From Lophius americanus (taxonomy: Eukaryota; Chordata; Actinopteri; Lophiiformes; Lophiidae), in the NCBI GenBank assembly GCA_037951165.1, contig JBBDHG010000097.1:3694001-3758000 (forward strand): 64,000 nt of DNA, read 5' to 3'. The notes under the pieces were generated by a model. That model did no database searches, was not told where the DNA came from, and saw only the letters and a program-made list of their open reading frames with translations. Made by a program: the position numbers and the translations under genes. The stretch's first letter is position 1. Every line of letters starts with the position of its first letter. This document shows, piece by piece, positions 12,434-23,294 of the stretch.

Positions 12434-12559
12434 ATGTCAGAGAAATGGAAGCTAAAGGGGAGCCACTCAAACGCTTCATTTGTTCATTTCCGGCCTGTTC
12501 AGCGGCGTATAATAAGCAGTGGAAGCTGGACTCTCACCTTTGTAAACACACTGGAGTAA
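12434..12559 (+). CDS. Upstream ORF overlapping the gtf3a start
   Basis: An ATG at 12434 opens a 41-codon frame that ends at the TAA at 12557-12559, overlapping the first 115 bases of gtf3a in another frame. Its context is weak (C at -3), while the gtf3a ATG has G at -3 and G at +4. If it lies in the mRNA it could reduce gtf3a translation; leaky scanning is likely. The product itself is not expected to matter. Confidence 0.3.
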   Translation: MSEKWKLKGSHSNASFVHFRPVQRRIISSGSWTLTFVNTLE

Positions 12560-13500
12560 AGCCGTTCTCTTGTCACCGCGGTGGCTGCGGAAAGTCCTTC
12601 TGCAGCTCCTATCACCTAACGCGACACGAGCTCAGTCACACCGGTTTGAAGCCTTTTCAGTGCACCGTGGACAGCTGTGAGGAGGCTTTCACCACCAATT
12701 CGAACCGGACCAGACACGTCAGCCGCGTCCACAAGCAGGAGCCGGAGCAGAAGAAGTACGTATGCATGTTCGATGGCTGTGGTCTAGACTTCAGGAAGAA
12801 CAAGCAGCTCAGGTCCCACGTATGTGAGCAGCACTCCCAGCTGCCACCCTACCAGTGCACCAATGAAGGGTGCAGCATGAGGTTCACCTTCCCCAGCAAG
12901 CTGAAGCGTCACCTGAAGGTCCACAGAGGCTATCCCTGCAAGGAGGAGGGCTGCTGCTTCACCGGAAAGACTTGGACCGAGTACCTGAAGCACAGGAAAG
13001 AGCAGCACGTGCTCACCTTCAGGTGTGACCAATGCAGCAAGATCTTCAGGGACTCCTGGTCCCTCCAGCAGCATCTGCAAGTCCACGCTGAGACGCGGGT
13101 TGTCCTTCGTTGTCCTATGGATGACTGTGACCGCTCCTTCACCAAGTTGTTCAACCTGGAGATCCACATTGCTTCCTTCCACAGCGAGCTGCGACCCTTC
13201 ACCTGCACCCACACAGGCTGTGGGAAGACCTTCACTCTGAAGCAGAGCCTCCAGCGCCACACCACCATCCACGAACCTGGGAGGAAGAAGCTGAAGAGAT
13301 CTAGACCCAAAAGATCTATGGCGTCCAGGTTAAGTGGGTACAGGGAACCAAAGAAGGAGGGCCTCAGAGGGTCTGCAGAAGCTGACCCACCTGGTCCAGT
13401 GGAGTTGGTATCCCTCTTGCAGGATACGTCCCTGCTGTGCAGTTCCACTCAGGACACACATGGACTCACTGATGTCCTGACAGCACCTCTAACTGTGTAG
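12445..13500 (+). CDS. gtf3a: Transcription factor IIIA (5S rRNA gene factor), intronless coding region
   Basis: A single open frame of 351 codons contains nine C2H2 zinc fingers in tandem from about residue 10 to 275, beginning FICSFPACSAAYNKQWKLDS. Finger 6 has the diagnostic KTWTEYLKH segment, in which the TWT loop of TFIIIA contacts 5S RNA. Finger 7 has the short C-X2-C spacing. After the fingers come basic KKLKRSRPKRS and MASRLSGYREPKK, matching the conserved TFIIIA tail. TFIIIA binds the internal control region of 5S rRNA genes and starts RNA polymerase III complex assembly; it also binds 5S RNA. The whole frame is one exon, whereas vertebrate GTF3A genes I know are split, so a retrocopy origin is possible. 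All 18 finger cysteines and 18 histidines are present, so it appears functional. It is divergent from ccdc130. Confidence 0.93.
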   Translation: MEAKGEPLKRFICSFPACSAAYNKQWKLDSHLCKHTGVKPFSCHRGGCGKSFCSSYHLTRHELSHTGLKPFQCTVDSCEEAFTTNSNRTRHVSRVHKQEPEQKKYVCMFDGCGLDFRKNKQLRSHVCEQHSQLPPYQCTNEGCSMRFTFPSKLKRHLKVHRGYPCKEEGCCFTGKTWTEYLKHRKEQHVLTFRCDQCSKIFRDSWSLQQHLQVHAETRVVLRCPMDDCDRSFTKLFNLEIHIASFHSELRPFTCTHTGCGKTFTLKQSLQRHTTIHEPGRKKLKRSRPKRSMASRLSGYREPKKEGLRGSAEADPPGPVELVSLLQDTSLLCSSTQDTHGLTDVLTAPLTV

Positions 13501-13789
13501 ACACACACACCAGTGCTATGTATGAGAACATGTAGTTCCATCACTGACCTGGTTCAGGACACAGGGAGTCGCTGGTGGACTAGGTCTTGAACCTAAACCA
13601 GGAGCCATTTAGATGAAAACCCTGAATTATAGACTCAGTTTTGCTCAGGCTGCATTCACACTGCAGGATGTACATGGTCCAAATCTGGTTTATTTTCTAC
13701 TCATGTGTACCGAAGATGATATGGACCTCCATGAAGTTTCCAAAATTCTGGATTTAATCTCTGATTTTGTAAAATACAAAAATTGAACA

Positions 13790-14055
13790 GAATTCAAGCT
13801 TTGATATAAAAATTCTGACTTTATCATAAGAATTCCGACTTGGTTTTCAGAATTCAGACCATATTATAGGAGTTGACACTGTAATCTCCAAACTCTGACT
13901 TTAAATAATCTGGCTTTATTCTCAGAATTCCGACTTTTGATATCTAAATTCTTTGATTTCAGAATTCTGACATGAATGTGAGAATTCACACTTTATTTTC
14001 AGAATTTGGGCTTTATTACGGTAATTCTGATTTAAGAATTCTGACTTCATCTTTT
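13790..14055. repeat. Degenerate AGAATTCTGACTTTAT tandem repeat
   Basis: Variants of AATTCTGACTTTATC and TCAGAATTCCGAC recur about ten times downstream of gtf3a, spaced roughly 20-35 bases. It resembles a decayed fish minisatellite. A related short TTCTGAA array is at 27653-27765. Confidence 0.5.
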
Positions 14056-15219
14056 TTGAATTCTCAATTTAATATATGACTCCAATCTCGTACCGTGGGC
14101 CACACTGATACATGGTCCTACATCAGATCTGACTCTTGCCTCAATGTGAACAGTCAAATCAGGATCTGGACGTTGGCCCACACACATTAACGTTTGCCAA
14201 TAATGGTGGTAAGTCGGATACGGAGAACCGCAGCGACGGCAGCTGGGAGACCTGAGGTGACAAATGGAAGAAATAAACAAATATACTTCAGTTGAATCTT
14301 TTTTTCAGCCTCAGTCTGTGAAGATGGCCGACTGTTACCACTGCCCAAATATTGAAGACCTCTGCATCGTCATTGTATTCATTTTGATAATGAGCCGTTA
14401 TCTCCGTAACATTTTCTCCTCTTTATCATCGTGCATGTTGTAAGTGTGAGGTCCGGATGGTTCGGATCGGCTCGCACTCGTAACGTATACGGGTCTACTC
14501 AAGGGGATTTGCTAGAGCCATTTATATTTGTGCAATTTTTAAGGAAAATGTTTTCCTTAAGTGTCATAATAAATTGATTAATTCAAACTTGCATATGTCT
14601 TATCACCTAGAGAACCAGAACCTCTTCATGGGGGACTTAAAGTATACCATACTCTACACTAATAACCTTATTAGCGCTACAAAGGAGGTTATGTTTTTAC
14701 CTCCTTTTGTAGATCATGACGTCACGTTACATCATGATCCAACCACGTAATGTCATAACATTTTTGTAACCATTATTAGAACGGGAACTTTCAAAGCTTT
14801 TTTTTTTTTTTTAAATCTCAAACGATTGGACGACTACATGACATTTTCCAAAACGATCCAATCTAATTGATTCTGATCACAGTAATGTCCACCTCGGGTA
14901 CTGTTGTGTGTTGGCGTAAGGTTTGTGTTCTTGGTTTCTAGTTTATCGATATGCTCAGGATTATTAGACCATTTAAAAAAAAAAAAAAAAGTTTTTAAAA
15001 ATGAATATATATATATAAAAAAAAAATGACCAAAATGAAATTCAAATTGTTAATCACCTTAGACATTTCAGTGGGGAGATAAGTCCCTTAAAAACTGTGA
15101 CTTTGACAAGCAGTTGAAATTTGTGTTGCTTTCTGTTGTAATAAATTACGCACTGAGCATATGTGAAGCCATTACAAGCAGAGATAAAGCATTTTCAACC
15201 AGTAAATTTACCCGGATGA
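14056..15219. other. Downstream of gtf3a, no gene seen
   Basis: There is a possible poly(A) signal AATAAA at 14272-14277 that could serve gtf3a, and another at 14566-14571. Long A/T runs occur near 14800, 14975 and 15010. I see no exon or clear transposon. Confidence 0.4.
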
Positions 15220-16017
15220 AAAAGACTCCTGACCTTAATCACAGTAAGACTGCTCTTCCAATGAACTCAATATATCAGCTACATTTAATCCAACATTCTT
15301 CAGCTCCAGTGTTGACAAGGACCAGAAGGAGAGCCAGGAATTTAAAAGTCATCACACTTGCAACCGGTTGTTTGATTTGAAAATTAGTGTGTCTATAAGG
15401 CACTATATGACATTAAAACCCCGACTATCTTGGATACATGATTATAGTTCAGGTTAGGAATCAGGACCATCTGTCGAATCCTATGCTTCTTTTCTTTTAG
15501 TCATTCCAACAACCAGAAGGAAAACTTCTGCGCTGCTTCCAGCCACTCTGGTCCAAGTCGCTGGAACAAACTTCCCTTGGATCTGAGTGGAGCTTATCGT
15601 GTGACGTTTTTAAATGTTAAGCAAAATCTCACTTATTTAGTCTGGCTTTTATGTAGAGTTTTCTCATTTCAATTATAGTGTTTTTTTATTTATCAGATTT
15701 TATAATTTATTTACATTTATTTTATTATTTAGCTTTTACTTTTTATTCCTTTTACTATATTAACATTTTACCATTTGTTTATAACCGCTTAATCGTGCGT
15801 AATTTATCATTTTAATAATATTTGATTATTAGTAGTAATATTCTTATAATCTTAAATTCCCATTATACTGTCTTAACTTTTACACTTTTGCTCTAAAGGG
15901 TTGATTTATTCCAAATACTCTCAGCCTACTTCATACTTCTATCAAGTATTTAAAGTTTGTGTGTCTTGAATAACATTTTTTTTGGTTTGAAATGTGCTAT
16001 ATAAATAATTCTTGATT
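15220..16017 (+). mobile_element. L2-type LINE 3' end
   Basis: A decayed frame gives LHLIQHSSAPVLTRTRRRAR, matching the L2 polymerase segment LQLIQNAAARVLTRTR. Next comes CACTCTGGTCCAAGTCGCTG (the W-N-S-L-P region). The end GTGCTATATAAATAATTCTT, followed by GATTGA, is the classic L2 tail. The copy is truncated and interrupted by AT-rich sequence. Confidence 0.65.
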
Positions 16018-16589
16018 GAGAAATCTCTCAAGCGGGCATTTCCAAAATCACTATAGATTCAGGACATCCATCACAGAAGCTGCATTTTAAATCAATGTTC
16101 ACATTAAATGTATTCTTAATACGCAATTTAATGAGGTTTAAAGGGGACATCCTCGAGTTTATGTGTGATTAAACATTTATTTGGTAGAACCCAGGCCTTC
16201 TTTTGTGACACAACAACCACAAATTGATTCCAGAGTGAGATCTCAACCCTTGGCTGAGTTTGAAATGGAACGTAGACACGCAGCGGATAGAACCGAAGAC
16301 CTTTGCTATCTCTGCGGTCGTTAGAGGAATATTATAGTGTGAAAGAAATTCTTCTTCAAAGATCCATCCCTCCCTGTAAAATAAATGTTGTACCAACACA
16401 TTCAGTTAGTTGACCCACCGTTCCGAGAAAAGAGATTTATGGTTCTGTAAAACTTCCTTATTAGTACAAATAAAGACGTTACGTAGTGAAAAATATTGTG
16501 TGTAGATGAGGAACCATGATGAGAAAGCCTGACGATGAGAGGCAGACAGAGGGTATCTGAAAAATCCTTTCAGCCAATGAATCATTATT

Positions 16590-17040
16590 TTTACAGTGTA
16601 TTCAGAAATTATTATTATCCCTTCAATTTTTTCACATTTTATTATATCGCAACTTTATGCTAAAATCCTTTAAATTCATGTTTTCTCTATCAATTTACAC
16701 TCTTCCCCCATAATCACTAATCAGAAACAGACATTTTAGACATTTTTTGCAAATCAATTAAAAAAGAAAAACAGAAATATCCTAAATGTCCAGCAGCTTT
16801 ACTCAGGACTTACTCAGGCTGAAGGACCTTTGGCAGCGGCTCCAGCCTCCAGTCTTCTTGGTGACCTTACGAGCTTTGTTGGACTGGATTTGTTGGACTT
16901 GGTTCTTTTCTGGAGTTCTTTTCACATTCTGTCAGGCTGGAGGCGACCGTCGGTGGCTGGTTGGTCCAGAGATTTACAACTGGTTTCTGGTCCCACTGGG
17001 CCCCTCAAGAACATTCACAGAGTCTTCCCTAACCCACATA
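16590..17040 (-). mobile_element. Tc1-like element end, antisense
   Basis: The plus strand reads TTTTTTCACATTTTATTATA, then GCTAAAATCCTTTAAATTCA and CCTTTGGCAGCGGCTCCAGC. This is the antisense 3' part of the same Tc1 family as the full element at 45789-47409. It ends abruptly where the 22-bp minisatellite starts. Confidence 0.65.
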
Positions 17041-17622
17041 GAGAGGTGTGTGACCTTATATAGACAGGTGTGTGATACTATGTAGACAGGTGTGTGATAT
17101 TATATATAAGATGACATTATATCCAATATAGACTGGTGTGTGACCTTATACAGACTGTTGTGTGACCTTACATAGAAAGGTGTGTGACCTTATATAGACT
17201 GGTGTGTGACCTTATATAGACTGGTGTGTGACCTTATACAGACTGTTGTGTGACCTTATACAGACTGTTGTGTGACCTTACATAGAAAGGTGTGTGACCT
17301 TATATAGACTGGTGTGTGACCTTATATAGACTGGTGTGTGACCTTATACAGACTGGTGTGTGACCTTACATAGAAAGGTGTGTGACCTTACATAGACTGG
17401 TGTGTGACCTTACATAGACTGGTGTGTGACCTTATACAGACTGGTGTGTGACCTTCCATAGAAAGGTTTGTGACCTTATATAGACTGGTGTGTGACCTTA
17501 TATAGACTGGTGTGTGACCTTATATAAACTGGTGTGTGACCTTACATAGACTGGTGTGTGACCTTACATAGATTGGTCAGTGACCTTACATAGACTGGTG
17601 TGTGACCTTATACAGACTGGTG
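17041..17622. repeat. 22-bp minisatellite
   Basis: About 26 tandem copies of AGACTGGTGTGTGACCTTAT plus AT, with variants ATACAG, ACATAG and AAAGG. Regular neighbours and no spacers rule out CRISPR. The array abuts the Tc1 relic at its left. It does not encode a conserved protein, since 22 is not a multiple of three. Confidence 0.9.
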
Positions 17623-18051
17623 GGAGCCTCTAAATCCTGTGTAGTCATCTGACCATACCACAAGTGGACCTCTAGAAATCTAGGTGCTTAAACATCTGAA
17701 AGATGTAGAAAAAGAATGGGAGGAACCTCATATAAATGTCAAGTGTAACAGCAAAGGATGTGGATACTAATGTCAATGTGATATTTCAGTTTTTCCTTTT
17801 TTACTAGATTAGTAAAAATGTCTAAAATTCTGTTTTAGTATTGTTCTTAAGGAGTATGGAGAGCAGATCGATGAGGGGGGGGATTAATTTAAATGATTTT
17901 AGCATTCATCTTCAACATAATAAAGCGTGAAGAGAGTGAATACAGTGTGTGTTGTATGTTAGTGGTGTTTATTTTCCTAACAGATGTTTGCTCCGGAAAA
18001 CACAGATTCCTTTGTTTTTATATGCATTTCCAAAACAAATGTCTAAATAAG
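17623..18051. other. No gene seen
   Basis: Intergenic AT-rich DNA with a short G run near 17876. No splice-bounded exon or repeat could be supported. Confidence 0.4.
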
Positions 18052-18330
18052 AGCTTTGATGATTTCATGAAAATATGTTTTCAGTTGCCTGACCTAAACC
18101 CCACAGAGCATCCGTGGCATGTGGTGCCGACGAGAGTCCAAAAGCGTCGACCTCTGGATGTCAAATAGTCGCAGAGTTCCGGTATGGAGGAATGATCTCA
18201 GATCTTCTCCATGTGTTCTCAAACCCCATCATACGCTACAGAAGGAAAGTCTGGGATGTCATTGTGGCAAAAGGGGGACGCACAAAATATTAAATGCAGG
18301 GTGCCAATAATTGTGGTCCAGATAATTTTT
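18052..18330 (+). mobile_element. Tc1-like transposase C-terminal relic
   Basis: The frame LPDLNPTEHPWHVV matches the SPDLNPIEHLW motif around the last catalytic Glu of Tc1-like transposases, and that Glu is present. It is followed by GTCATTGTGGCAAAAGGGGG and a tail GGGTGCCAATAATTGTGGTC typical of Tc1 ends. The start of the gene is absent. Confidence 0.65.
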
Positions 18331-18607
18331 TAATGTTATCTTAGAGTGATCCCTTTATATCTTGAGAGGATGAAGGTCCTCTAACATCTTGCACCGCCAT
18401 GTTTGTACAGCAGCATAGAATACACAAACGAAACACTTGCTCTAGAGAAGGATGTTCATGTTTTTTAGGTTGAAGTGGCAGGAAGACCCCAAAGAAACAC
18501 TTCACCTAAAAAATAAATTAAAGGAGAAGATGAATATGTCTATCCGGATGATTATCTCATGTTTTGACAAATGGACTTGCTGCATAATATATCCCACTCA
18601 CTGAAAG

Positions 18608-18668
18608 GTCAACATGGAAACTAGACAATCAATGTTATTCTGACTTCACCTGTCAGTGGTTATAGTGT
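18608..18668 (-). mobile_element. Tc1-like terminal fragment
   Basis: ACAATCAATGTTATTCTGAC then TTCACCTGTCAGTGGTTATA matches the terminal region also seen at 22590-22640, 36905-36985 and 54005-54075. Confidence 0.55.
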
Positions 18669-19545
18669 TATGACAGATAGGTGTGATGAAGGAAGAAGCC
18701 TCTCCACCTGCTTGCAGATGAAAAAAAAATAAGGCAGCAGGAGGAGTATTGTAAAATACGAGTAAGAAAAAACTGTTAGTATCAATTTCGCTGATCTGTG
18801 GGAATGCTAAGGATTCACATACCATCTGGATTAACGTTAAATCGGGGACACCTATGTCCACTTAGATTTGTGCACTTCTAGGCTGCTTCCTCGTGGTTTG
18901 GCAGGAACACCTTACTTCCAAGTAAGGAAAATATAGATATTTCAGATAACAAAGAAACAAGTGACTAAACCGTGGGCTAGCCCCCCATAAGATGTGGAAT
19001 AACCTTTTGTCAACAAGTAACAGCAACTTCATGTTCCCCATACTTTTGGTCATGAATGCTGTATGTTACTGACACACACATCTTCCGGCTTGGCTGAAAC
19101 AAGAAGGTGCAGATTCTTACACAGTGATGACACACGGCGAAGAATCTCAGGTCCGACCCGACACGTTTACAGCGTAAACAGGAGCTGCTACGTGCAAGTT
19201 TGGGATTCCGAGGCTAAATCCCCTCCAAATATTTCCAGTTACAGGATGGCTGATCCCTAAATTCCTGCCCTGGTCTGCTCAGACGAACCCTATAAGGACT
19301 GACTGTCTGAGCAGCTCTCCCAGGAATGCATTGCAGAGCGAATCAATCATTATTCACACGGATTCAATTTTACATTGAGTGTCCGGAAATCATTCCCACC
19401 CTTAAAAGCATCCTGCATAATGGCTGGAGAACCTGAATCCATCAGGCAGAATCTGGGCAGCAGAGAAAGCCGGAATAATCTCACCTAAAGGACATCACTG
19501 AGTAAAATCATAGTAACACACAGTACCAGCTTATTGTTAAGTTTA

Positions 19546-20352
19546 AAGGTGCTAGCATTACATCACAGAGGCACTAGAGCCATGTCATTACATCACAGTG
19601 GTACTACAGCAATGTCATTACATCACAGAGGTACTACAGCAATGTCATTACATCACAGAGGTACTACAGCAATGTCATTACATCGCAGAAGCACTGGAGC
19701 CATGTCATTAAGTCACAGAGGCACTAGCGCTGCGTCATACATGGCAGAGGCACTAGAGCCATGTCATTACGTCACAGTGGTACGACAGCAATGTCATTAC
19801 ATCACAGAGGTACTAAAGCAATGTCATGCATAACAGAGGCACTGGAGCTACGTCATTACATCTGAGAAGAACTAGACCCACGTCATTACATCACAGAGGC
19901 TCTAGAGCAACGTCATTACATCACAGAGGCACTAGAGCCACTTCAATAAATCACAGAGGTTTAGAGTGACATCATTACAATACAGAGGCACTGGACCCAC
20001 GCCATTATATCAGAGACGCACTAGAGCTGCATCATTACTTCACAGAGGCACTATAGCCACTTCCTTTAAATCACAGAGGCACTAAAGGCACCTCATGCAA
20101 TCACAGAAGCAGTCAAACCACTACATTACATCACAGAGGCACTGGAGCCACGTCATTGTATCAAAGAGGCACTGGAGACATCATAACATCACAGAAGCAC
20201 TACAGCCACTTCATTACATCCCAGAAGCACTAAAGCTGCAACATTACTTCACAGAGGCACAAAAGCCACTTCATTACATGAAAGAGGCACTATTGCCCCA
20301 TCACCAAATCACAGATGTACTAGAGCCATTTCAACTCATCAGATAGGAAGTA
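19546..20352. repeat. 30-bp minisatellite
   Basis: About 27 tandem units of GTCATTACATCACAGAGGTA plus CTACAGCAAT, drifting to CACTAGAGCCAC on the right. The unit is a multiple of three, so 19534-19833 stays open and codes for ten-residue MSLHHRGTTA repeats. I read that as a by-product, not a gene: the frame is lost in the rest of the array. Confidence 0.9.
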
Positions 20353-20879
20353 GAGCCAATTATTTAAAAGTTATTTTATATTTTGTGTTTAATCAGATTG
20401 TTTTATATTAATTGTCATTGGAAGATGCAGCACATGTAGTCCGAGACACCAGGAGGGGCTCCAATACTTTTGCCCAGCACTGCAAATGTCACATATTTTC
20501 AACAAAGCAAAGAATTAAATGGGTTTTTTTTATAGCAGCAACAGACTTACAGGAAGAAGTAGATCATAAAAATAGATTTTTGACCTAAGTCTGCTTCATG
20601 AAACAACAAAATAAATCCAGGAATGTGCCAAAGGAAACAATGGGAGGAGTGATTCTCCCCTAAATGATCTATGATTCGTTTAAAACTAGACAGCACTCAG
20701 AGAGCAAACCTCAGCCAAGGCAGCTCACAGCCCCCACTAAGTCATTCGTGCTAAAAGCCCCAGGTCCATGATAGTTTGACCCTCTTCAAGAGGCACCTGG
20801 ACCAGTAAAGCCACCCCTAGAAGCTGTAATCACAATGTCATTATTATTCAAGAAAAGAATGTTAACTGATGGCGAATTA
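20353..20879. other. Intergenic repeat debris
   Basis: Near 20453-20490, GGAGGGGCTCCAATACTTTT and GCCCAGCACTGCAA look like a Tc1 3' end. No gene is seen. Confidence 0.35.
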
Positions 20880-21245
20880 TTCCTCGGGATGAAGCTCCTG
20901 AATACGTTGATTTCTTCCACAATACATGTCTGAACCTTCCTCCACTGCTCCACGGTCCACGTCTGATGCTGAAGTGTCCACTGTGGCAGCTTCAGAAGAG
21001 ACAGTGGTCATAGGTACCTTCTGACTGGGCTGTAACTACATAGCCCCATAGGCAGCACGCTCTAATGTCACTGTGTGTTTTGATTCATATGTATCAGAAC
21101 TTTTTTCTTCAGTTTGTGCTACAGTGACTCTTCGATGAGATCAGACAGCACGGGTTAGCCTTGGCCTGGGCGCACCAGCGAGCCTTGGTCTCCAATGACC
21201 ATGCTTGTCCTTCCTTAGACCACTTTGGTAGGTAACAAACACTGA
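20880..21245 (-). mobile_element. Tc1-like transposase relic, minus strand
   Basis: The reverse strand carries CTACCAAAGTGGTCTAAGGA (YQKWSK region), AGACCAAGGCTCGC (PRL region) and ACACACAGTGACATTAGAGC, then GACCGTGGAGCAGTGGAGG. The order of motifs is that of the same Tc1 family as at 3936-4262. It is broken by stops. Confidence 0.6.
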
Positions 21246-21604
21246 AAAAAATAAAAACTCTAATCAAAACTTTATTTATACAGCACAGTTCAAACAGTTT
21301 TTGTGCCTTTCAAGGTGCTTGAATAAGATTGTTGAGGCAAAAGAAGCCTGTCGAGACTAAAGCACAAATATTTAGAGCCAAAAGACATTAGGAAATTACT
21401 GATGGGCTGTTAACGCCGCCAGGGACGTCGGGTTTTTTTTCACTCCTGTCACTTTGTCCGTTGGTCTGTCTGTGTGTTTGTTTGTCATGTGATTAAATTA
21501 TGGTAAAGTTGCATTTTTTCTGGCATTTAAAATAAAATAAAATAAGAATAATGAACATTTAGACTAATGACGTCACAATGTGGCGTGGCCCTCTCTTGAG
21601 CAGT

Positions 21605-22290
21605 CCATTACTGATGCTTTTGTTCCTTTGATGTTCCTTTAGGGGTGGAGCTGGGGGATTAGTCTATTTTTGACTTTGTTGATCCTTTGAGTCCTTTGAT
21701 GTTCCTTTGGGGGTGGAGATAGGGACTCAGTGGTCAGAACAGAGGTAGTAGTAATAATAATAATAATAATAATACATTTAATTTATAATGCACTTTACAT
21801 TTGGATCAAATCTCAAAGTGCTACAAAGTAAAATCAGATAAAAGCATCAATAAAACAATAAAATAATTACTATATAAAAGCCTGACCAAAAAGCAGAAAT
21901 GATAATTAAGGTTATAGGTTCTGCTAAAAAGGAAAGTTTACACTTCTAAATATTATAGTAACACACAATAATATTTGGTGAAATGAGAGGATTTACAAAC
22001 AGACAAACATTTAAACAAACATTTAGTACAGAGTATTTCAGAGATATTCAAAGAGTTTGTTGGTGTCGTTTGTTGTTTTAAAGACTGGCAATAACTCAGA
22101 CATTAGTAGAAAATGTGAGTTAAACCTTTTCCTTACCTTTGGGTGCTGTTGTGTGTTGTTCCTTTGATGTTTTATACTGGAGAGCCACAGAAAATGCAAC
22201 AATGTCTATTTAAGAGAAGAAGAAACAAAGTAGTTTCATAGGTAGGATTTGGCTCTTGGTGGAGGTTTTGCGCATCACCAAATGTTCTAG
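21605..22290. repeat. Interspersed repeat, copy A, with nested insertion
   Basis: GTCCTTTGATGTTCCTTTGG then GGGTGGAG, ATTTCAGAGATATTCAAAGA and GTTTTATACTGGAGAGCC line up with copy B at 25395-25955 in the same order. Copy A has an extra piece at about 21745-22020, which begins with the TAA-run retroposon at 21751. Class unknown. Confidence 0.5.
21751..21850 (+). mobile_element. Retroposon-like fragment with (TAA)n end
   Basis: A run of about seven TAA units leads into TACATTTAATTTATAATGCA, CTTTACATTTGGATCAAATC and AAAGTGCTACAAAGTAAAA. The first 60 bases are repeated in reverse orientation at 23168-23236. Confidence 0.5.
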
Positions 22291-22399
22291 TTCTGCTCTG
22301 AGGAACAACCAAAAGAGAAGAACCAGAGTATCTGAGGGAGCCATCTTGGTTCATAACCAGAAGCATATCTGATACACTGTCTGGTGGGACACCATGTGG

Positions 22400-22645
22400 T
22401 GCCTTTTAAACTAACCACTGAAAACCAGGAACACCAAACAAGAGAGATGCTCGGACCCAGTCGTCTGTACGTCACAATCTGGTCCTTGTCAAAGTTTCTT
22501 AGATGCAAGTGCTTTTCCATTTTCACTAAATTCAGGTCAAAATGTTCACTTCCAGCCTTTCATTTCCCAGCCACTAACAGGTTACCATGGCAACCAGATA
22601 ATCAATGTTATTCCCTTCACCTGTCAGTGGTTACAATGTTATGGC
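22400..22645 (-). mobile_element. Tc1-like element 5' half, minus strand
   Basis: The minus strand shows the terminal sequence from about 22645, then ATG and MEKHLHLRNFDKDQIVTYRR, LGPSIS, CSWFSVVS. This is the N-terminus of a Tc1-like transposase of the 3936-4262 family. It stops after about 40 codons. Confidence 0.65.
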
Positions 22646-23084
22646 TTTCTCACATACACAAAATGCATTTATTGCTTATATACCTTATATATTTGAGACA
22701 GACTGTACGTTATGTCTCGGTCAGGGCCACGGTAATCCTTCCAAAGCACTAACTGGCTTTAAATGTTCAAAGTCACAACTTCCTAAAATGATGGATACCA
22801 ATTTTCTAATCTGAGGTGGTTTAAAAGAGTTTTGAAAGATGTCTTTTCTTGTTACAGAAATGGAAAGAGATGTTATAGAGATGTCTTGCCATTTCTGTCT
22901 TCTGACAACTAACAACTCCAAACTAGTTGTTCAGACCGTAATCACTATCTCCAATCCAGTCACCCACCGGATGCAAAAGCAAACTAATCAAATGATTGTT
23001 CCCCCGCGATTTTACCTGATTTTTTATTTTTCTCAATCGTTAAGCATTGACCTTAGTTTTTAAGTGAGGACATCGAGAAGACGG

Positions 23085-23275
23085 CACAGGTTAGACGTGT
23101 TGGAGACAAAGGCCAGACTGAGATGGTTTCAACACTTGAAGAGGTGATTCGAAATGTATGTATAAATGTATGAGATTCCAAATGTAAAGTGCATTATAAA
23201 TTAAATGTATTATTATTATTATTATTATTATATAGGGATGCTGGAGATGAAGCTGCAAGGCAGCAGGCAGGAGAG
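23085..23275 (+). mobile_element. RTE-type LINE 3' fragment, split by a retroposon
   Basis: AGGCCAGACTGAGATGGTTT (ARLRWF) and GGGATGCTGGAGATGAAGCT, then GCAAGGCAGCAGGCAGGAG (RMLEMKLQGRR-like) are the end of RTE-type polymerase. Between them, 23168-23236 is a reverse copy of the (TAA)n retroposon at 21751. Another copy of this LINE end is at 42325-42500. Confidence 0.55.
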
Positions 23276-23294
23276 GGGGGGGGGGGGGGGGGGG
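23275..23294 (+). repeat. G20 homopolymer
   Basis: Twenty consecutive G follow the RTE fragment. Such runs can form quadruplexes and are often miscounted in assemblies. Confidence 0.85.

Noticed and set aside
12784..13448. Long minus-strand frames of 162 and 172 codons
   Set aside because: They are shadows of the zinc-finger gene gtf3a on the other strand and have no domains of their own.
16169..16399. 76-codon minus frame with an HTH-like PLTTAEIAKVFG
   Set aside because: Too short and without further transposase or repressor motifs. Surroundings are repeat debris.
17041..17622. Possible CRISPR-like array
   Set aside because: Units are directly adjacent with no unique spacers. It is a minisatellite, and the genome is that of a fish.
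19534..19833. 99-codon open frame
   Set aside because: It lies in the 30-bp tandem array and codes only for the repeated unit.
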